Positions 36,178 through 45,201 of a stretch of 64,000 nucleotides of DNA are shown here, one piece after another. Both the position numbers and the translations under genes were made by a program. The DNA is from Haladaptatus litoreus (GTDB taxonomy: Archaea; Halobacteriota; Halobacteria; Halobacteriales; Haladaptataceae), in contig NZ_FTNO01000001.1 of the NCBI RefSeq assembly GCF_900156425.1, positions 1,984,001-2,048,000 of the forward strand, read 5' to 3'. How positions within the stretch are numbered: position 1 is the first letter of the stretch; each line of letters starts with the position of its first letter. The notes beneath the pieces were generated by a model. That model worked only from the letters and a program-made list of their open reading frames with translations, was not told the origin of the DNA and did no database searches.

Positions 36178-36855
36178 ATGTATCTCATCATCGTCGGTGC
36201 GGGCGATATCGGCTCGCAACTCATCAGCATTGCGACCCAGAACAGCAACGACGTGGTGGTCATCGAGAAAAACAAAGAACGCGCCGAACGCGCGTCGATG
36301 GAGTTCGACTGCCTCGTCCTCCACGACGATGCAACCGTCATCGACACCTTGGAAGAAGCAGGTGCAGACCGGGCAGACGCCCTCATCAGCACGACCGACC
36401 AAGACGCGACGAACATCATGGTCTGTCTGCTGGGACAGGAGATGGAAGTGCCGTCGCTCGTCTCGGTCGTTCACAACCCCGAACACATGAACATCTTCCG
36501 CCAAATCGGTGTGAACGTCATCGAGAACCCCCAACGCCTCATCGCGGAGTACCTCTATCGCGCCGTGAAACGCCCGTCCATCAAGGACTACATGAAGGTC
36601 GGCGAGACGGCGGAAGTGTTCGAAATCACGGCCGATTCCTACGCGCCGGTTTCGGGCCTCACCCTCTCCGAAGCGGCGAATGAGGGCCTGTTCGGCGAGG
36701 GAATATTGGTCGTCGCAATCGAGCGCGACGACGAAGTCATCACCCCGCGCGGGAACACGAGAATAGAAGGCGGCGACCTCATCACCGTCTTCTCCGAAAA
36801 CGGTGCGACGCCGGAGGTAACCGACGTTTTCGGCCACTACGAGGACCACGACTGA
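36178..36855 (+). CDS. trkA: potassium uptake regulator TrkA (RCK)
   Basis: 225 aa. The RCK-N domain has the dinucleotide motif VGAGDIGSQL (GxGxxG) and an acidic residue at the end of beta-2 (VVVIEKN), which favours NAD(H) binding. An RCK-C domain (about 140-220) contains VSGLTLSEAANEGLFGEGILV and GGDLITVFSENG. It forms the cytoplasmic gating ring of TrkH, whose gene begins 1 nt after its stop, so the two are a single operon. High cytoplasmic potassium balances external salt in haloarchaea. Confidence 0.93.
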   Translation: MYLIIVGAGDIGSQLISIATQNSNDVVVIEKNKERAERASMEFDCLVLHDDATVIDTLEEAGADRADALISTTDQDATNIMVCLLGQEMEVPSLVSVVHNPEHMNIFRQIGVNVIENPQRLIAEYLYRAVKRPSIKDYMKVGETAEVFEITADSYAPVSGLTLSEAANEGLFGEGILVVAIERDDEVITPRGNTRIEGGDLITVFSENGATPEVTDVFGHYEDHD

Positions 36856-36856
36856 T

Positions 36857-38530
36857 ATGCCACGTCGTCCAACGGTTGCCGGGGTTCCGGCAGACCTCGC
36901 GGTCATTCTGCGAGACATCGGCGCGCTCGTGCTGATGCAGGCGGCCTTGATGACGTTCACCGTCCTCTTGGCGCTCGCGTTCGAGGAGTTTTACGTGGCG
37001 CTCGCGTTTCTCATCGCGGCAGGAATCACGGCGGGAGCGGGCGGTACTGCCCGAAAGCTGTTCGCAAACGCACCGAATCCGGTCATGAAACATGGGATGG
37101 TCATCGCAGCAGGCGGGTGGTTCGCCACCGCGATTTTCGGGGCGATTCCGTTCTTCCTCGCTGCGCATCTGACGCCCGCTTCCGTGATGAACAGCTACGT
37201 TCCGGCGGGCGCGAATTACGAACCGATTCGAATCGGCGGCGCGACGACGTTCTCCAGCCTCGCCTACTACGGCAATCCCCTCCACGCGGTGTTCGAGAGC
37301 ATGTCAGGGTGGACGGGAAGCGGCCTGACGATGGCGGTTCACGAACCGTCGCTTCCGCGGGCGATTCAGTGGTGGCGTTCACTCATCCAATGGGTCGGCG
37401 GCGTGGGTGTTATCGTTCTCACGACGGCGATTCTCGCCCGTCCCGGGAGCGGTAGCTACGCACTCTACCGTGCAGAAACCCGAGAGGAGCGCATTCATCC
37501 GAGCATCGTCCACACGGTGCAGACGGTGTGGCGAATCTTCCTGCTGTACACGATTCTCGCCGTCGTCCTCCTGTTCGGCGCGATTTGGTGGAGCGAGCCA
37601 CAACAGGGCCTGTTTGAAACGTTTTGGCAGTCGTTAAATCACGCGATGACGGCGCTTTCGACGGGCGGGTTCAGCGTTACGGACAACTCCATCCAGTCAT
37701 ACGATTCGCCGCTGGTCGAGGGTGTTTTGCTCCCGATTATGGCACTCGGGGCAATCGCGTTCCCGATTCATTATCTGGTGCTTCATGACCACGATTTCGA
37801 CGAACTGTTTTCCGACCTCCAAACGCGCTGGCTGTTCTTCCTCTTCGTCGCGGGAAGTCTCGTGCTGTCGGTGCAAAACATCATCGCGCTCCCGATGGCG
37901 AGCGAGGCGTTCACCCAAACCGGGTGGCTTGGGACACAAAACCTCGGAGTGTCGGCGGTGGCGGGCGATGCGACACGGGATTCCGTCTTCCAGTTCATCA
38001 GCGCCCTCACCTGTACCGGCTTTCAGTCGTCGGACATCGGCAACTGGAGCGCGGGCGGGAAACTCATCATCAGCGGCGCGATGGTGCTGGGCGGTGCGGC
38101 GGGGAGCACGGTTGGCGGCATCAAAATCATTCGCGGCTACATGATAAGCAAAGGTATTCAGTGGGAGTTCTCACGGGTGTTTCTTCCGGCATCTGCGGTC
38201 GTCAACACCCGAGTCAACGGCCGAAAACTAGACCGAAACCAAATGTACGAGGAGTTCAGCGAGGCGGCAATCGTCAGCATGCTCTGGATTATCCTGCTGA
38301 TTACGGGAAGCGTCGTCCTCGTGAACGTCGCTCCCGGATTCGGCTACGCTGACGCCCTCTTCGAAGTCGCCAGTGCGCAGGGCAACGTCGGCCTCTCGAC
38401 CGGTATCGTCGGTCCGGCGATGTCGCCCCTCGGCGAGGGAATGCTCGTTCTAAATATGTGGGTCGGACGACTCGAAATAATTCCTATACTGGTCTTTATC
38501 CGGTCTGCTCTGTTCGGACTCAATCCCTGA
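36857..38530 (+). CDS. trkH: potassium transporter TrkH
   Basis: 557 aa with repeated membrane-pore-membrane units. Four selectivity-filter loops can be seen: SGWTGSGLTM, ALSTGGFS, ALTCTGFQSSD and AQGNVGLSTG. The Gly residues in each loop replace the TVGYG of K+ channels, as usual for TrkH/KtrB. GGAAGSTVGGIKIIR follows the third loop and contains the flexible gate. The N-terminus has three extra helices, normal in this family. Works with TrkA upstream. Confidence 0.94.
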   Translation: MPRRPTVAGVPADLAVILRDIGALVLMQAALMTFTVLLALAFEEFYVALAFLIAAGITAGAGGTARKLFANAPNPVMKHGMVIAAGGWFATAIFGAIPFFLAAHLTPASVMNSYVPAGANYEPIRIGGATTFSSLAYYGNPLHAVFESMSGWTGSGLTMAVHEPSLPRAIQWWRSLIQWVGGVGVIVLTTAILARPGSGSYALYRAETREERIHPSIVHTVQTVWRIFLLYTILAVVLLFGAIWWSEPQQGLFETFWQSLNHAMTALSTGGFSVTDNSIQSYDSPLVEGVLLPIMALGAIAFPIHYLVLHDHDFDELFSDLQTRWLFFLFVAGSLVLSVQNIIALPMASEAFTQTGWLGTQNLGVSAVAGDATRDSVFQFISALTCTGFQSSDIGNWSAGGKLIISGAMVLGGAAGSTVGGIKIIRGYMISKGIQWEFSRVFLPASAVVNTRVNGRKLDRNQMYEEFSEAAIVSMLWIILLITGSVVLVNVAPGFGYADALFEVASAQGNVGLSTGIVGPAMSPLGEGMLVLNMWVGRLEIIPILVFIRSALFGLNP

Positions 38531-38735
38531 ACAAGTATATAAATAATTCGGCTGTTGTAGAGCGTTCCGCCCTCATTAACGCTTCATAGGGCACGATAAA
38601 CGAAATGGGACACTCTCGTGCCCCCAAATGGTAAAAACGCAAGACTGCACCCGAATAAACGGTTCGAACGTCCCCCAACAGAGAGGGGTTTTTATGCTCG
38701 TGTCAGCGGTTGTATGGACTGAGCAGGAAGTCACC

Positions 38736-38936
38736 ATGGCAACAAAAAATCAGGGGTTCCAAGCAATGGTAGAACTGTGCGACAACTGCGGCCGCGAAAC
38801 CTCACACGAGGTATCAGTCGAAATTCGTACCGAGAGCAAAAAGCGGGAGAACGCCGAATTCTCGCGTGAACCGTACCGTATCACGACTTGTCAGACGTGT
38901 GGCGAAGAGAAGAGCCAGCGGATGAACAACGCGTAA
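38736..38936 (+). CDS. small zinc-ribbon protein (DUF7835-like)
   Basis: 66 aa with two CxxC knuckles, LCDNCGRETSHEV and TTCQTCGEEKSQ, that would bind one zinc in a beta-ribbon. It starts at the ATG of ACCATGGCAACAAAAAA (38736). TATA-like TTTTTATG (about 38690) fits a short-leader mRNA. Small zinc ribbons of this kind are abundant in haloarchaea, with unclear roles in nucleic-acid or protein binding. It is isolated from its neighbours. Confidence 0.85.
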   Translation: MATKNQGFQAMVELCDNCGRETSHEVSVEIRTESKKRENAEFSREPYRITTCQTCGEEKSQRMNNA

Positions 38937-39025
38937 TCTGTTCGGGATACCTGTCAGCTGTTCTCGTTCTCGCGGAAGATTCGTTACCGAGTTATCACTA
39001 AAGCGTAATTGATATTTCGAGGCGA

Positions 39026-39922
39026 CTATCTCGTGAACACTTCACAGCCGTCTTCGGTGACGATGACCGAGTGCTCTTTCTGGCTGACGAGGAAGCCCTC
39101 CTCTTCTTTGAGCACCGGGTAGCCGTGAACGACGTTTTTCATCTTCAAGCGGCGCAAAGCCATCTCGGGGCGGGAACTGTCCAGCCATCGGGTTGCGAAC
39201 GGAAGCGTGCGAAACTCTTCGGTTATCTGGTCGAGTGCCTTTCGGGCGCTTCGGTCACGAACCGACGCCTCGCGTTCGAGGGAGAAAATCTCCTCTTCTG
39301 CACCTTCTCGAACCTTGCCACTGCCGTCGGTAGCGAACGGTTCGATGGCGACCACGTCGCCAACCTCCAACTCGATTCCCTGCGAAACCGCACGATTCGG
39401 AATGTTCGGCTCGGTGTGCTGTTCGTAGTGGGCGAGTCCGTGCCCGGAGAGGTTGACGACCGGATTGTAGCCGTAGCCGTCGATGACGGACTCGATTTCG
39501 GCACCGATTTCGCCCGTCTCCACGCCGGGTTCGACTAGTTCGAGCGCGGCGTCCAACGCTTCCTCGCTCGCCTCCGCGAGGTCATCGTGGCCAGAGAGGT
39601 CAACCGTAATCGCGGTGTCAGCGAGCCAGCCGTCGATTTGGACGCCGATGTCGAGGTTGACCATGTCCTCGCCGAACGTGCTTTCGTCGCCAATGCTCGG
39701 CGTCGCGTGGGCCGCTTCCTCGTCGATGCTGATGTTGACCGGGAACGCGGGTTTGCCGCCGAGTTCGCGGATTCGGTCCTCTGCGTACTCCGCAATGTCC
39801 AGATGGCTCGCACCGACTTCGACGCGCTCCGCGGTTTCCGTGCGAACCTGTGCGAGGATTTCACCGGCCTCCCGGTGTTTTTCGTACTTCTCCGCCGAGA
39901 GGTCGATTGACTGGTCGCTCAT
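39026..39922 (-). CDS. map: methionine aminopeptidase, type II
   Basis: Removes initiator methionine from new proteins. 298 aa. Expected metal ligands: Asp in NLDIGVQIDGW and LADTAITVDLS, His in LSGHGLAHYEQHTEPNIPN, Glu in AIEPFATDG and Glu in the C-terminal VTEDG region. A helical insert (REGAEEEIFSLEREASVRDR) marks it as type II, as in other archaea. Alone, with no operon. Confidence 0.95.
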   Translation of the reverse strand: MSDQSIDLSAEKYEKHREAGEILAQVRTETAERVEVGASHLDIAEYAEDRIRELGGKPAFPVNISIDEEAAHATPSIGDESTFGEDMVNLDIGVQIDGWLADTAITVDLSGHDDLAEASEEALDAALELVEPGVETGEIGAEIESVIDGYGYNPVVNLSGHGLAHYEQHTEPNIPNRAVSQGIELEVGDVVAIEPFATDGSGKVREGAEEEIFSLEREASVRDRSARKALDQITEEFRTLPFATRWLDSSRPEMALRRLKMKNVVHGYPVLKEEEGFLVSQKEHSVIVTEDGCEVFTR

Positions 39923-40006
39923 GTCTCGATGTTCGCCCGAATGCCGGAAAGAGTTTGCGTTACGTGAAAACGCGGCGAGGTGGACTGATCCGGTCCGAAT
40001 CTATCG

Positions 40007-40855
40007 TTACCGATTGATGCTGATTTGCATTGCGTCGCTGTTGAACGCGCTTCCAACGTTCCCGTCGTTGTCAAGGACGATGACGCCCGCGGTCGAACCG
40101 GTGAGTTCGGCGAACTCCTCGATTGCTCGATCTGCGGCCTCCTGTGCGTCGTACCCGGATTCGAGGTGGCGAACCGCCCGCCGAGTGAGCGTCGATTTGG
40201 CGATGTCTTCGCCCGCGCCTGTGGAACTGGCCGCACCTGCCGGGGCCGCGTAAAAGCCACTGCCGATTTGCGGAACGTCGCCGACTCGACCCGCAAGTGC
40301 GAGCCACCGCCCGCCGGTCGAAGTCGCCGCCGCAAATTCGTCGCCGTCGTAGGCGACCGCGCCGACCGTATCCGCCCCGCCGAACTTCTCGCGGAGCCAT
40401 TCGAGATGCTCGCTCGGACTGCCGTCCGGTGCGTCGTAGTCGTTCCACCGTTCTTGGCTCTTTTCCGTCCAGAGGTCGATTTCGGTTTCGACGCCAAAAT
40501 CCGCCGCCAATTCGACCGCGTGGTCGCCGCTGACGAGGACGTGCGGCGTTTCCTCCATCACCACGCGGGCCGCACTGACTGCGTGTTCGACGCCGGGCAT
40601 GGAGCAGGCCGCGCCCGCTTCGCGGTCACTCGTCATGATTCCGGCGTCAGTTCGAACCTCGCCGTCGCTCTGGACTGCACCGCCGACGCCCGCGTTGAAT
40701 CGCGGCGACGATTCGAGGACGTGAACCGCGGCTTCGACCGCATCAACGACCGTATCCGCCTTTCCGCCGGTTTCCGCGGCTTCGTCGAGTACCGCCTGTC
40801 GAGGTGTCGGTTCGTCGGGTTCGCCGCCAGCGCCGCCGTGAACGATGACTTTCAT
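40007..40855 (-). CDS. isoaspartyl peptidase / L-asparaginase, Ntn hydrolase
   Basis: 282 aa. It starts MKVIVHGGAGGEPDEP. The autocleavage site is ADTVGAVAYD, where the Thr becomes the new N-terminal nucleophile of the beta subunit. STGGRWLALAGRVGDVPQIG and GSGFYAAPAGAASSTGAGEDI follow, as in the plant-type asparaginase family. It would hydrolyse isoaspartyl dipeptides or asparagine. The sequence before the Thr has no large insert. Separate transcript. Confidence 0.93.
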   Translation of the reverse strand: MKVIVHGGAGGEPDEPTPRQAVLDEAAETGGKADTVVDAVEAAVHVLESSPRFNAGVGGAVQSDGEVRTDAGIMTSDREAGAACSMPGVEHAVSAARVVMEETPHVLVSGDHAVELAADFGVETEIDLWTEKSQERWNDYDAPDGSPSEHLEWLREKFGGADTVGAVAYDGDEFAAATSTGGRWLALAGRVGDVPQIGSGFYAAPAGAASSTGAGEDIAKSTLTRRAVRHLESGYDAQEAADRAIEEFAELTGSTAGVIVLDNDGNVGSAFNSDAMQISINR

Positions 40856-41019
40856 GCCGACTGCTCTCGCGTGAGACAGCTTAAGTTCACGTCAAACGGC
40901 AGTCCAGACGAAATAGCGATTTGTCGGCTTAGCTGATTGATAGCCCGATTAGCTTTCCTGATAATATCAAATATAATCCCGATAATTATACTGCATCGTT
41001 CTTCTTTTCTAACTGAATT

Positions 41020-42388
41020 ATGTCCAAAAAGCCTAAATTCAGCCGCCGAACGATGCTCTCGCTAACAGCTATCGGCCTCGCTGGTAGTTCCACCGCCATC
41101 GCCGCACAGTCCTCCAGCGACGACGCATTCGTTAGTACGACGAAGATTCGAGCGTAAACTGGGATACCGACGCATGGCCGCAGGTCGGGTACGATAACGG
41201 TAAAACGAGTTACAATGCGGCCGCGAGCGGTCCGACCGGCGAGCTGTCGGTATCGTGGAAATTCGGCGAGGAGTCGTTCTCAGGCAAGATTCCAATCGTT
41301 GCGGATGGAACCGCATACACCATTCAAGGCACTCCCCTGTACGACACACAGAAGTTGTACGCCCTTTCCGCTGACGACGGAACGGAGCAGTGGGTCGCCG
41401 AGTTGGAAGGGGACTACGAACAGAACGCCCGCCACGACGACGTTCCGCACTACACGTACGAGATGCGAAACACCGCCGTTGCCGACGGAATGGTGTACAC
41501 CAGCCGACTCGATAGAACGGAGGTGTTCGACGCGGAGACAGGTGACCGATTGTGGACCGTGGAACGGGGCGGGAGTGACATCGCAGTCACGGACGAACTA
41601 CTCGTCGTGGACAGTACAATTCTCGATGACAGCAACCTCGAAATAGGACATCGTGTATTGGCACTCTCCCGTGAGGATGGAAGCGTCGAATGGACGCACG
41701 ACTTCCGCGGAAGAGGGCAGACCATGGCCGAGCCGAGGCTAAACATCGTCGTTGCCGATGAGTCGGTGTATGCCCGGTGCGCTCCCGTTGACATCGAGAA
41801 AAACCCGATACTCCGCTCTCTCTCCCTCGACAGCGGTGAGGAAGAGTGGTCACGTGAGAACACCAGTCTACAGGCAATATGGTCGCTACCGCCAGCGAAC
41901 TGTACGTGCCGCTCAGTGACTCACTCCTCGTCCTCGACCCCGAAACGGGCGACGAAAAGTGGAGAGACGATTCGAGAGACACCGTCAACGCAGTCGGGGA
42001 CGATATGGCGTACGTCACCAACGGGAACGTTTTGGCCGCAGTGGATTCCGCGACGGGTGACGAACGATGGCAGGTCGAAACAAATCGTCGTGAAAGCACG
42101 GATGTAGTCGTCGCCGGGGGCACGATTTACTGCTCGATTACGGAAGACGATGCAGTTGCCGACAAACTAGTTCTCTATGATGCTACGACCGGCGACCATC
42201 TCGGCACGTACGAACTGCCGACGACCGCTGACCAAGATGACGGCGTGCTGGACGCAACCAACTATCTCACACCTGCTGGTGGAAAACTGTACACGGTGTC
42301 CGACAATGCGCTGGTCGCCTTCTGTGACAAATCCGACAGTGATTCCGATGGCGAGGATTCGGACGGCGACGATACTGATGACTGTTAA
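41020..42388 (+). pseudogene. exported PQQ-like beta-propeller protein, interrupted by two frameshifts
   Basis: Three frames read on from one another. The first (from ATG 41020) is a Tat signal peptide with SRRTMLSLTAIGLAGS and ends at a TAA at about 41155. The second, without its own start, begins about 41140 (DEDSSVNWDTDAWPQVG) and carries propeller repeats such as LYALSADDGTEQWVAELEG and VFDAETGDRLWTVE to about 41878. The third (41879 on) continues with LLVLDPETGDEKW and AAVDSATGDERWQVE. Both breaks fit single-base deletions. An intact protein would be an exported beta-propeller of about 450 aa, possibly a dehydrogenase or binding protein. Confidence 0.8.
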
Positions 42389-42498
42389 CTACATCGACCA
42401 ATCCTCCCGACCCACCTAATTCTTTAAGGGTGTATAAGGCTCATACGAGGGGGAAACGGCAGGGCTTTTACCCTCCTCGAAACATCGTTCGAACGATT

Positions 42499-43764
42499 AT
42501 GAGCTACGAGTACGACAAGGTGGAAGTACCTGTGGAAGGGTCCCAAATCACGTATAACGAGGAGACGAGTGAGTTGGAAGTTCCCGACGACCCGATTATT
42601 CCGATTATCCACGGCGACGGTATCGGAACCGACGTCGGTCCAGCGGCACAGAAAGTTCTCGAAGCCGCGGCGGAAGCGACAGGACGCGAAATCAACTGGA
42701 TGCGCGTCTACGCCGGAGAAAGCGCACGCGAAACCTACGACGAGAACCTGCCGGACGACACCGTCGAAGCAATCAAAGAGTTCAACATCGCCATCAAAGG
42801 GCCGCTCACGACGCCAGTCGGCGCAGGATTCCGCAGCCTGAACGTCGCGCTTCGTAAGACGCTCGACCTCTACGCGAACGTTCGCCCAACGTACCACCTC
42901 GACGGCGTTCCGTCGCCCGTCAAAAACCCCGGCGCGATGGACATGGTCACCTTCCGTGAGAACACGGAGGACGTGTACGCCGGTATCGAGTGGGAAGCAG
43001 GCTCCGACGAAGTCGAGCAAGTCAAGGCATTCGTCGAGGACGAAATGGGCTACGATTCGACCATCCACGACGGCCCGGTCGGCATCGGCATCAAGCCGAT
43101 TACCGAGTTCGGAACGAAACGTCTCGTCCGCGAGGCAATCGAGTACGCCCTCGAAAACGACCGTGACTCCGTCACGCTCGTCCACAAGGGCAACATCATG
43201 AAGTTCACCGAAGGCGCGTTCCGCGACTGGGGCTACGAACTCGCAGAGGAGGAGTTCGCCGACGTGACCATTACGGAAGACGAGCTGTGGGACGAGTACG
43301 ACGGCGAACAACCGGACGACAAACTCGTCGTCAAAGACCGCATCGCGGACAACATGCTCCAGCAGATTCTCACCCGCACCGACCAGTACGACGTCGTCGC
43401 CACGATGAATCTGAACGGCGACTACATGTCCGACGCCGCAGGTGCCCAAATCGGTGGCCTCGGCATCGCACCCGGTGCGAACTTCGGCGACCACCGTTGT
43501 CTCGCAGAGCCGGTTCACGGTTCCGCACCGAAATACGCAGGCGAGGACAAGGTCAACCCGACTGCGATGATTCTGTCCGGCCGCCTCATGCTCGAATACA
43601 TGGGATGGAAGGACGCAGGCAAACTCGTCCGTGACGCCGTCGAAGAGACGATTTCGTCCGGCAAGGTCACCTACGACCTCGAACGCCAGATCGAGGGCGG
43701 CGAGAAACTCGCAACAAGCGAGTACGCCGACGCCATCGTCGAGAACATCCACGACCTCGCGTAA
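42499..43764 (+). CDS. icd: isocitrate dehydrogenase, NADP-type
   Basis: Oxidative decarboxylation of isocitrate to 2-oxoglutarate in the citrate cycle. 421 aa. Motifs: IPIIHGDGIGTDVGPAAQKV; FRSLNVALRKTLDLYANVRP with the Ser that is phosphorylated in E. coli; the metal ligand region NLNGDYMSDAAGAQIGGLG; and AEPVHGSAPKYAG. TATA-like GGCTTTTACC lies about 30 nt upstream, giving near-leaderless transcription. Starts at ATG 42499 (MSYEYDKVEVP). Confidence 0.95.
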   Translation: MSYEYDKVEVPVEGSQITYNEETSELEVPDDPIIPIIHGDGIGTDVGPAAQKVLEAAAEATGREINWMRVYAGESARETYDENLPDDTVEAIKEFNIAIKGPLTTPVGAGFRSLNVALRKTLDLYANVRPTYHLDGVPSPVKNPGAMDMVTFRENTEDVYAGIEWEAGSDEVEQVKAFVEDEMGYDSTIHDGPVGIGIKPITEFGTKRLVREAIEYALENDRDSVTLVHKGNIMKFTEGAFRDWGYELAEEEFADVTITEDELWDEYDGEQPDDKLVVKDRIADNMLQQILTRTDQYDVVATMNLNGDYMSDAAGAQIGGLGIAPGANFGDHRCLAEPVHGSAPKYAGEDKVNPTAMILSGRLMLEYMGWKDAGKLVRDAVEETISSGKVTYDLERQIEGGEKLATSEYADAIVENIHDLA

Positions 43765-43916
43765 GCGAGTCGTGGGTTAACTGCGCTTTGCTCAGTGCTA
43801 TCGAAGAACCCTCTACGAGAGTTTTTCGACCCACCACGGCGACTCCGCGAAAACAGTAACATTTCTCGGAGAATCTGTTTCCACGCCGAACGTAGTTTGG
43901 TCGAATTTGTACCTCG

Positions 43917-44252
43917 TCACTTCCACGGCACGTCCAGTCGCGGCGGACTAAAGATGTCGATTCCACGAACCGGTTCGTCGCCCTCGTTCTTGGCGGAGTG
44001 CGGTTCGTCCCCCGGAATCGCATAGGAGTCGCCTTCTCTGATAACGATTTCTTCGCCGTCAACGACGAACGTCAACGCGCCACTGTGGATGAAACCGGTT
44101 TGTTCGTGTTCGTGGCTGTGTTCCGGCACCGTCGCGCCGGGTTCGATGTGAAAATGCTGGACGCTCATCTCCTCTCCGGCGGCCAGTTGCGCGAGATGGA
44201 CGCCATCGACGGCTTCAGTCGTCTCGTGGTCTGAAAGGGAATCCTTTTCCAT
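43917..44252 (-). CDS. cupin domain protein
   Basis: 111 aa, a single cupin barrel. Motif 1 is GATVPEHSHEHEQTGFIHSG (metal ligands His, His, Glu) and motif 2 is GDSYAIPGDEPHSAKN. Typical of small metal-binding cupins of unknown substrate that act as sugar or aromatic isomerases, dioxygenases or sensors. The start is the ATG at 44252. On its upstream side a TATA-like TATTTAAAT at about 44296-44304 is almost palindromic and may be shared with the divergent gene at 44389. Confidence 0.88.
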   Translation of the reverse strand: MEKDSLSDHETTEAVDGVHLAQLAAGEEMSVQHFHIEPGATVPEHSHEHEQTGFIHSGALTFVVDGEEIVIREGDSYAIPGDEPHSAKNEGDEPVRGIDIFSPPRLDVPWK

Positions 44253-44388
44253 GAAAGACACTATCAGGCAGAGACGGTAAATCTCCCGGCGAGCATTTAA
44301 ATACGAAGACGGAGCCAGTTCGGCACGATGGCAGTTCGATTTGCGAGCGAACGCAGAGTTAAACACGGCGGCAATCGGAGACAAGGAC

Positions 44389-44910
44389 ATGTACAGCGTC
44401 GTCGGGTGTAGCGCGTGTAGCAACCTGTGGATAGTCGATGGAAACCCGGAGACGACGCAGTGTTCGCGCTGTGGCAAGCGGAAGAAGTTCAGAAAGCTCA
44501 AAAAGTTCGTCGAAACCGAGGACGAAGACCAAGCCAGAGAGATTCGCGCGTCCATGCTCGCCAACCGACAGGGACACGGCGACGCCTTCGCGGAACTCGA
44601 TTCGTTCGCCGAGATGGACGCCCAAACCGACCACGTGGGAATGGACGACGAGGAGTATTTAGACCGCTCCGGGATCGACACCGAAGAAGTGTCCGCTGTA
44701 GAGGAGCGTTCCAAGCGCGGAACCACCAGCAAGAGCAAGAAGCAAATCATATTGGATTCACTGTCTACCCTCGATAGGCCAGAAGAAGAGGAAATCGTCA
44801 CGTATGCGAACGAGCGTGGCGTCTCCCGCGAGTACGTCGAAAAATCACTCGAAAAGCTCGCCCGGCGCGGCGAGGTCAGTGAAAGTCAGGGCCGATATCG
44901 TCGTCTGTAA
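44389..44910 (+). CDS. zinc-ribbon plus winged-helix protein (DUF5817-like)
   Basis: 173 aa. The N-terminus has two Cys pairs, VVGCSACSNLWIVDG and QCSRCGKRKKF, that form a zinc ribbon. A long acidic helical linker follows, and the C-terminal part (about 120-173) has a winged-helix pattern with DRPEEEEIVTYANERGVSRE, EKSLEKLARRGEV and RYRRL. Probably nucleic-acid binding. Starts at the ATG at 44389 (MYSVVGCSACSN). Similar proteins are widely distributed in haloarchaea; function unknown. Confidence 0.82.
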   Translation: MYSVVGCSACSNLWIVDGNPETTQCSRCGKRKKFRKLKKFVETEDEDQAREIRASMLANRQGHGDAFAELDSFAEMDAQTDHVGMDDEEYLDRSGIDTEEVSAVEERSKRGTTSKSKKQIILDSLSTLDRPEEEEIVTYANERGVSREYVEKSLEKLARRGEVSESQGRYRRL

Positions 44911-44933
44911 AAATGGGGGTGAAATGACGCCAA

Positions 44934-45074
44934 CTACGGGAGCGCACCGTTCAGTCCCTTCCAAACGGCAACGACCAGCGTAACGACGGTGAGCAACAGT
45001 TTCAGGAACTTCAGGACACGATATGCTCGGGAATCGGTAATCGGTACGTCCCTATCGGAGGATGCTGTAGCCAT
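44934..45074 (-). CDS. 46-aa membrane protein
   Basis: A short frame not longer than 46 residues: MATASSDRDVPITDSRAYRV, then KFLKLLLTVVTLVVAVWKGL as a single membrane span with flanking lysines, and NGALP. The positive residues before the hydrophobic stretch, the acidic start and the codon bias look genuine. It fits neatly between DUF5817 and hmgA, with its stop 23 nt from the convergent DUF5817 stop. Function unknown. Confidence 0.55.
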   Translation of the reverse strand: MATASSDRDVPITDSRAYRVLKFLKLLLTVVTLVVAVWKGLNGALP

Positions 45075-45201
45075 CGAAGGTCACCATCGGGCGGCACGGT
45101 GCGAGAGATTCCGTCAATCGCACGTGCCAGTTGGATATTCTCTTCGCCCCATGATAAAATTATAGTAAAACTGTTTTGGATTTTAGTTGCTGGCGGAATG
45201 C

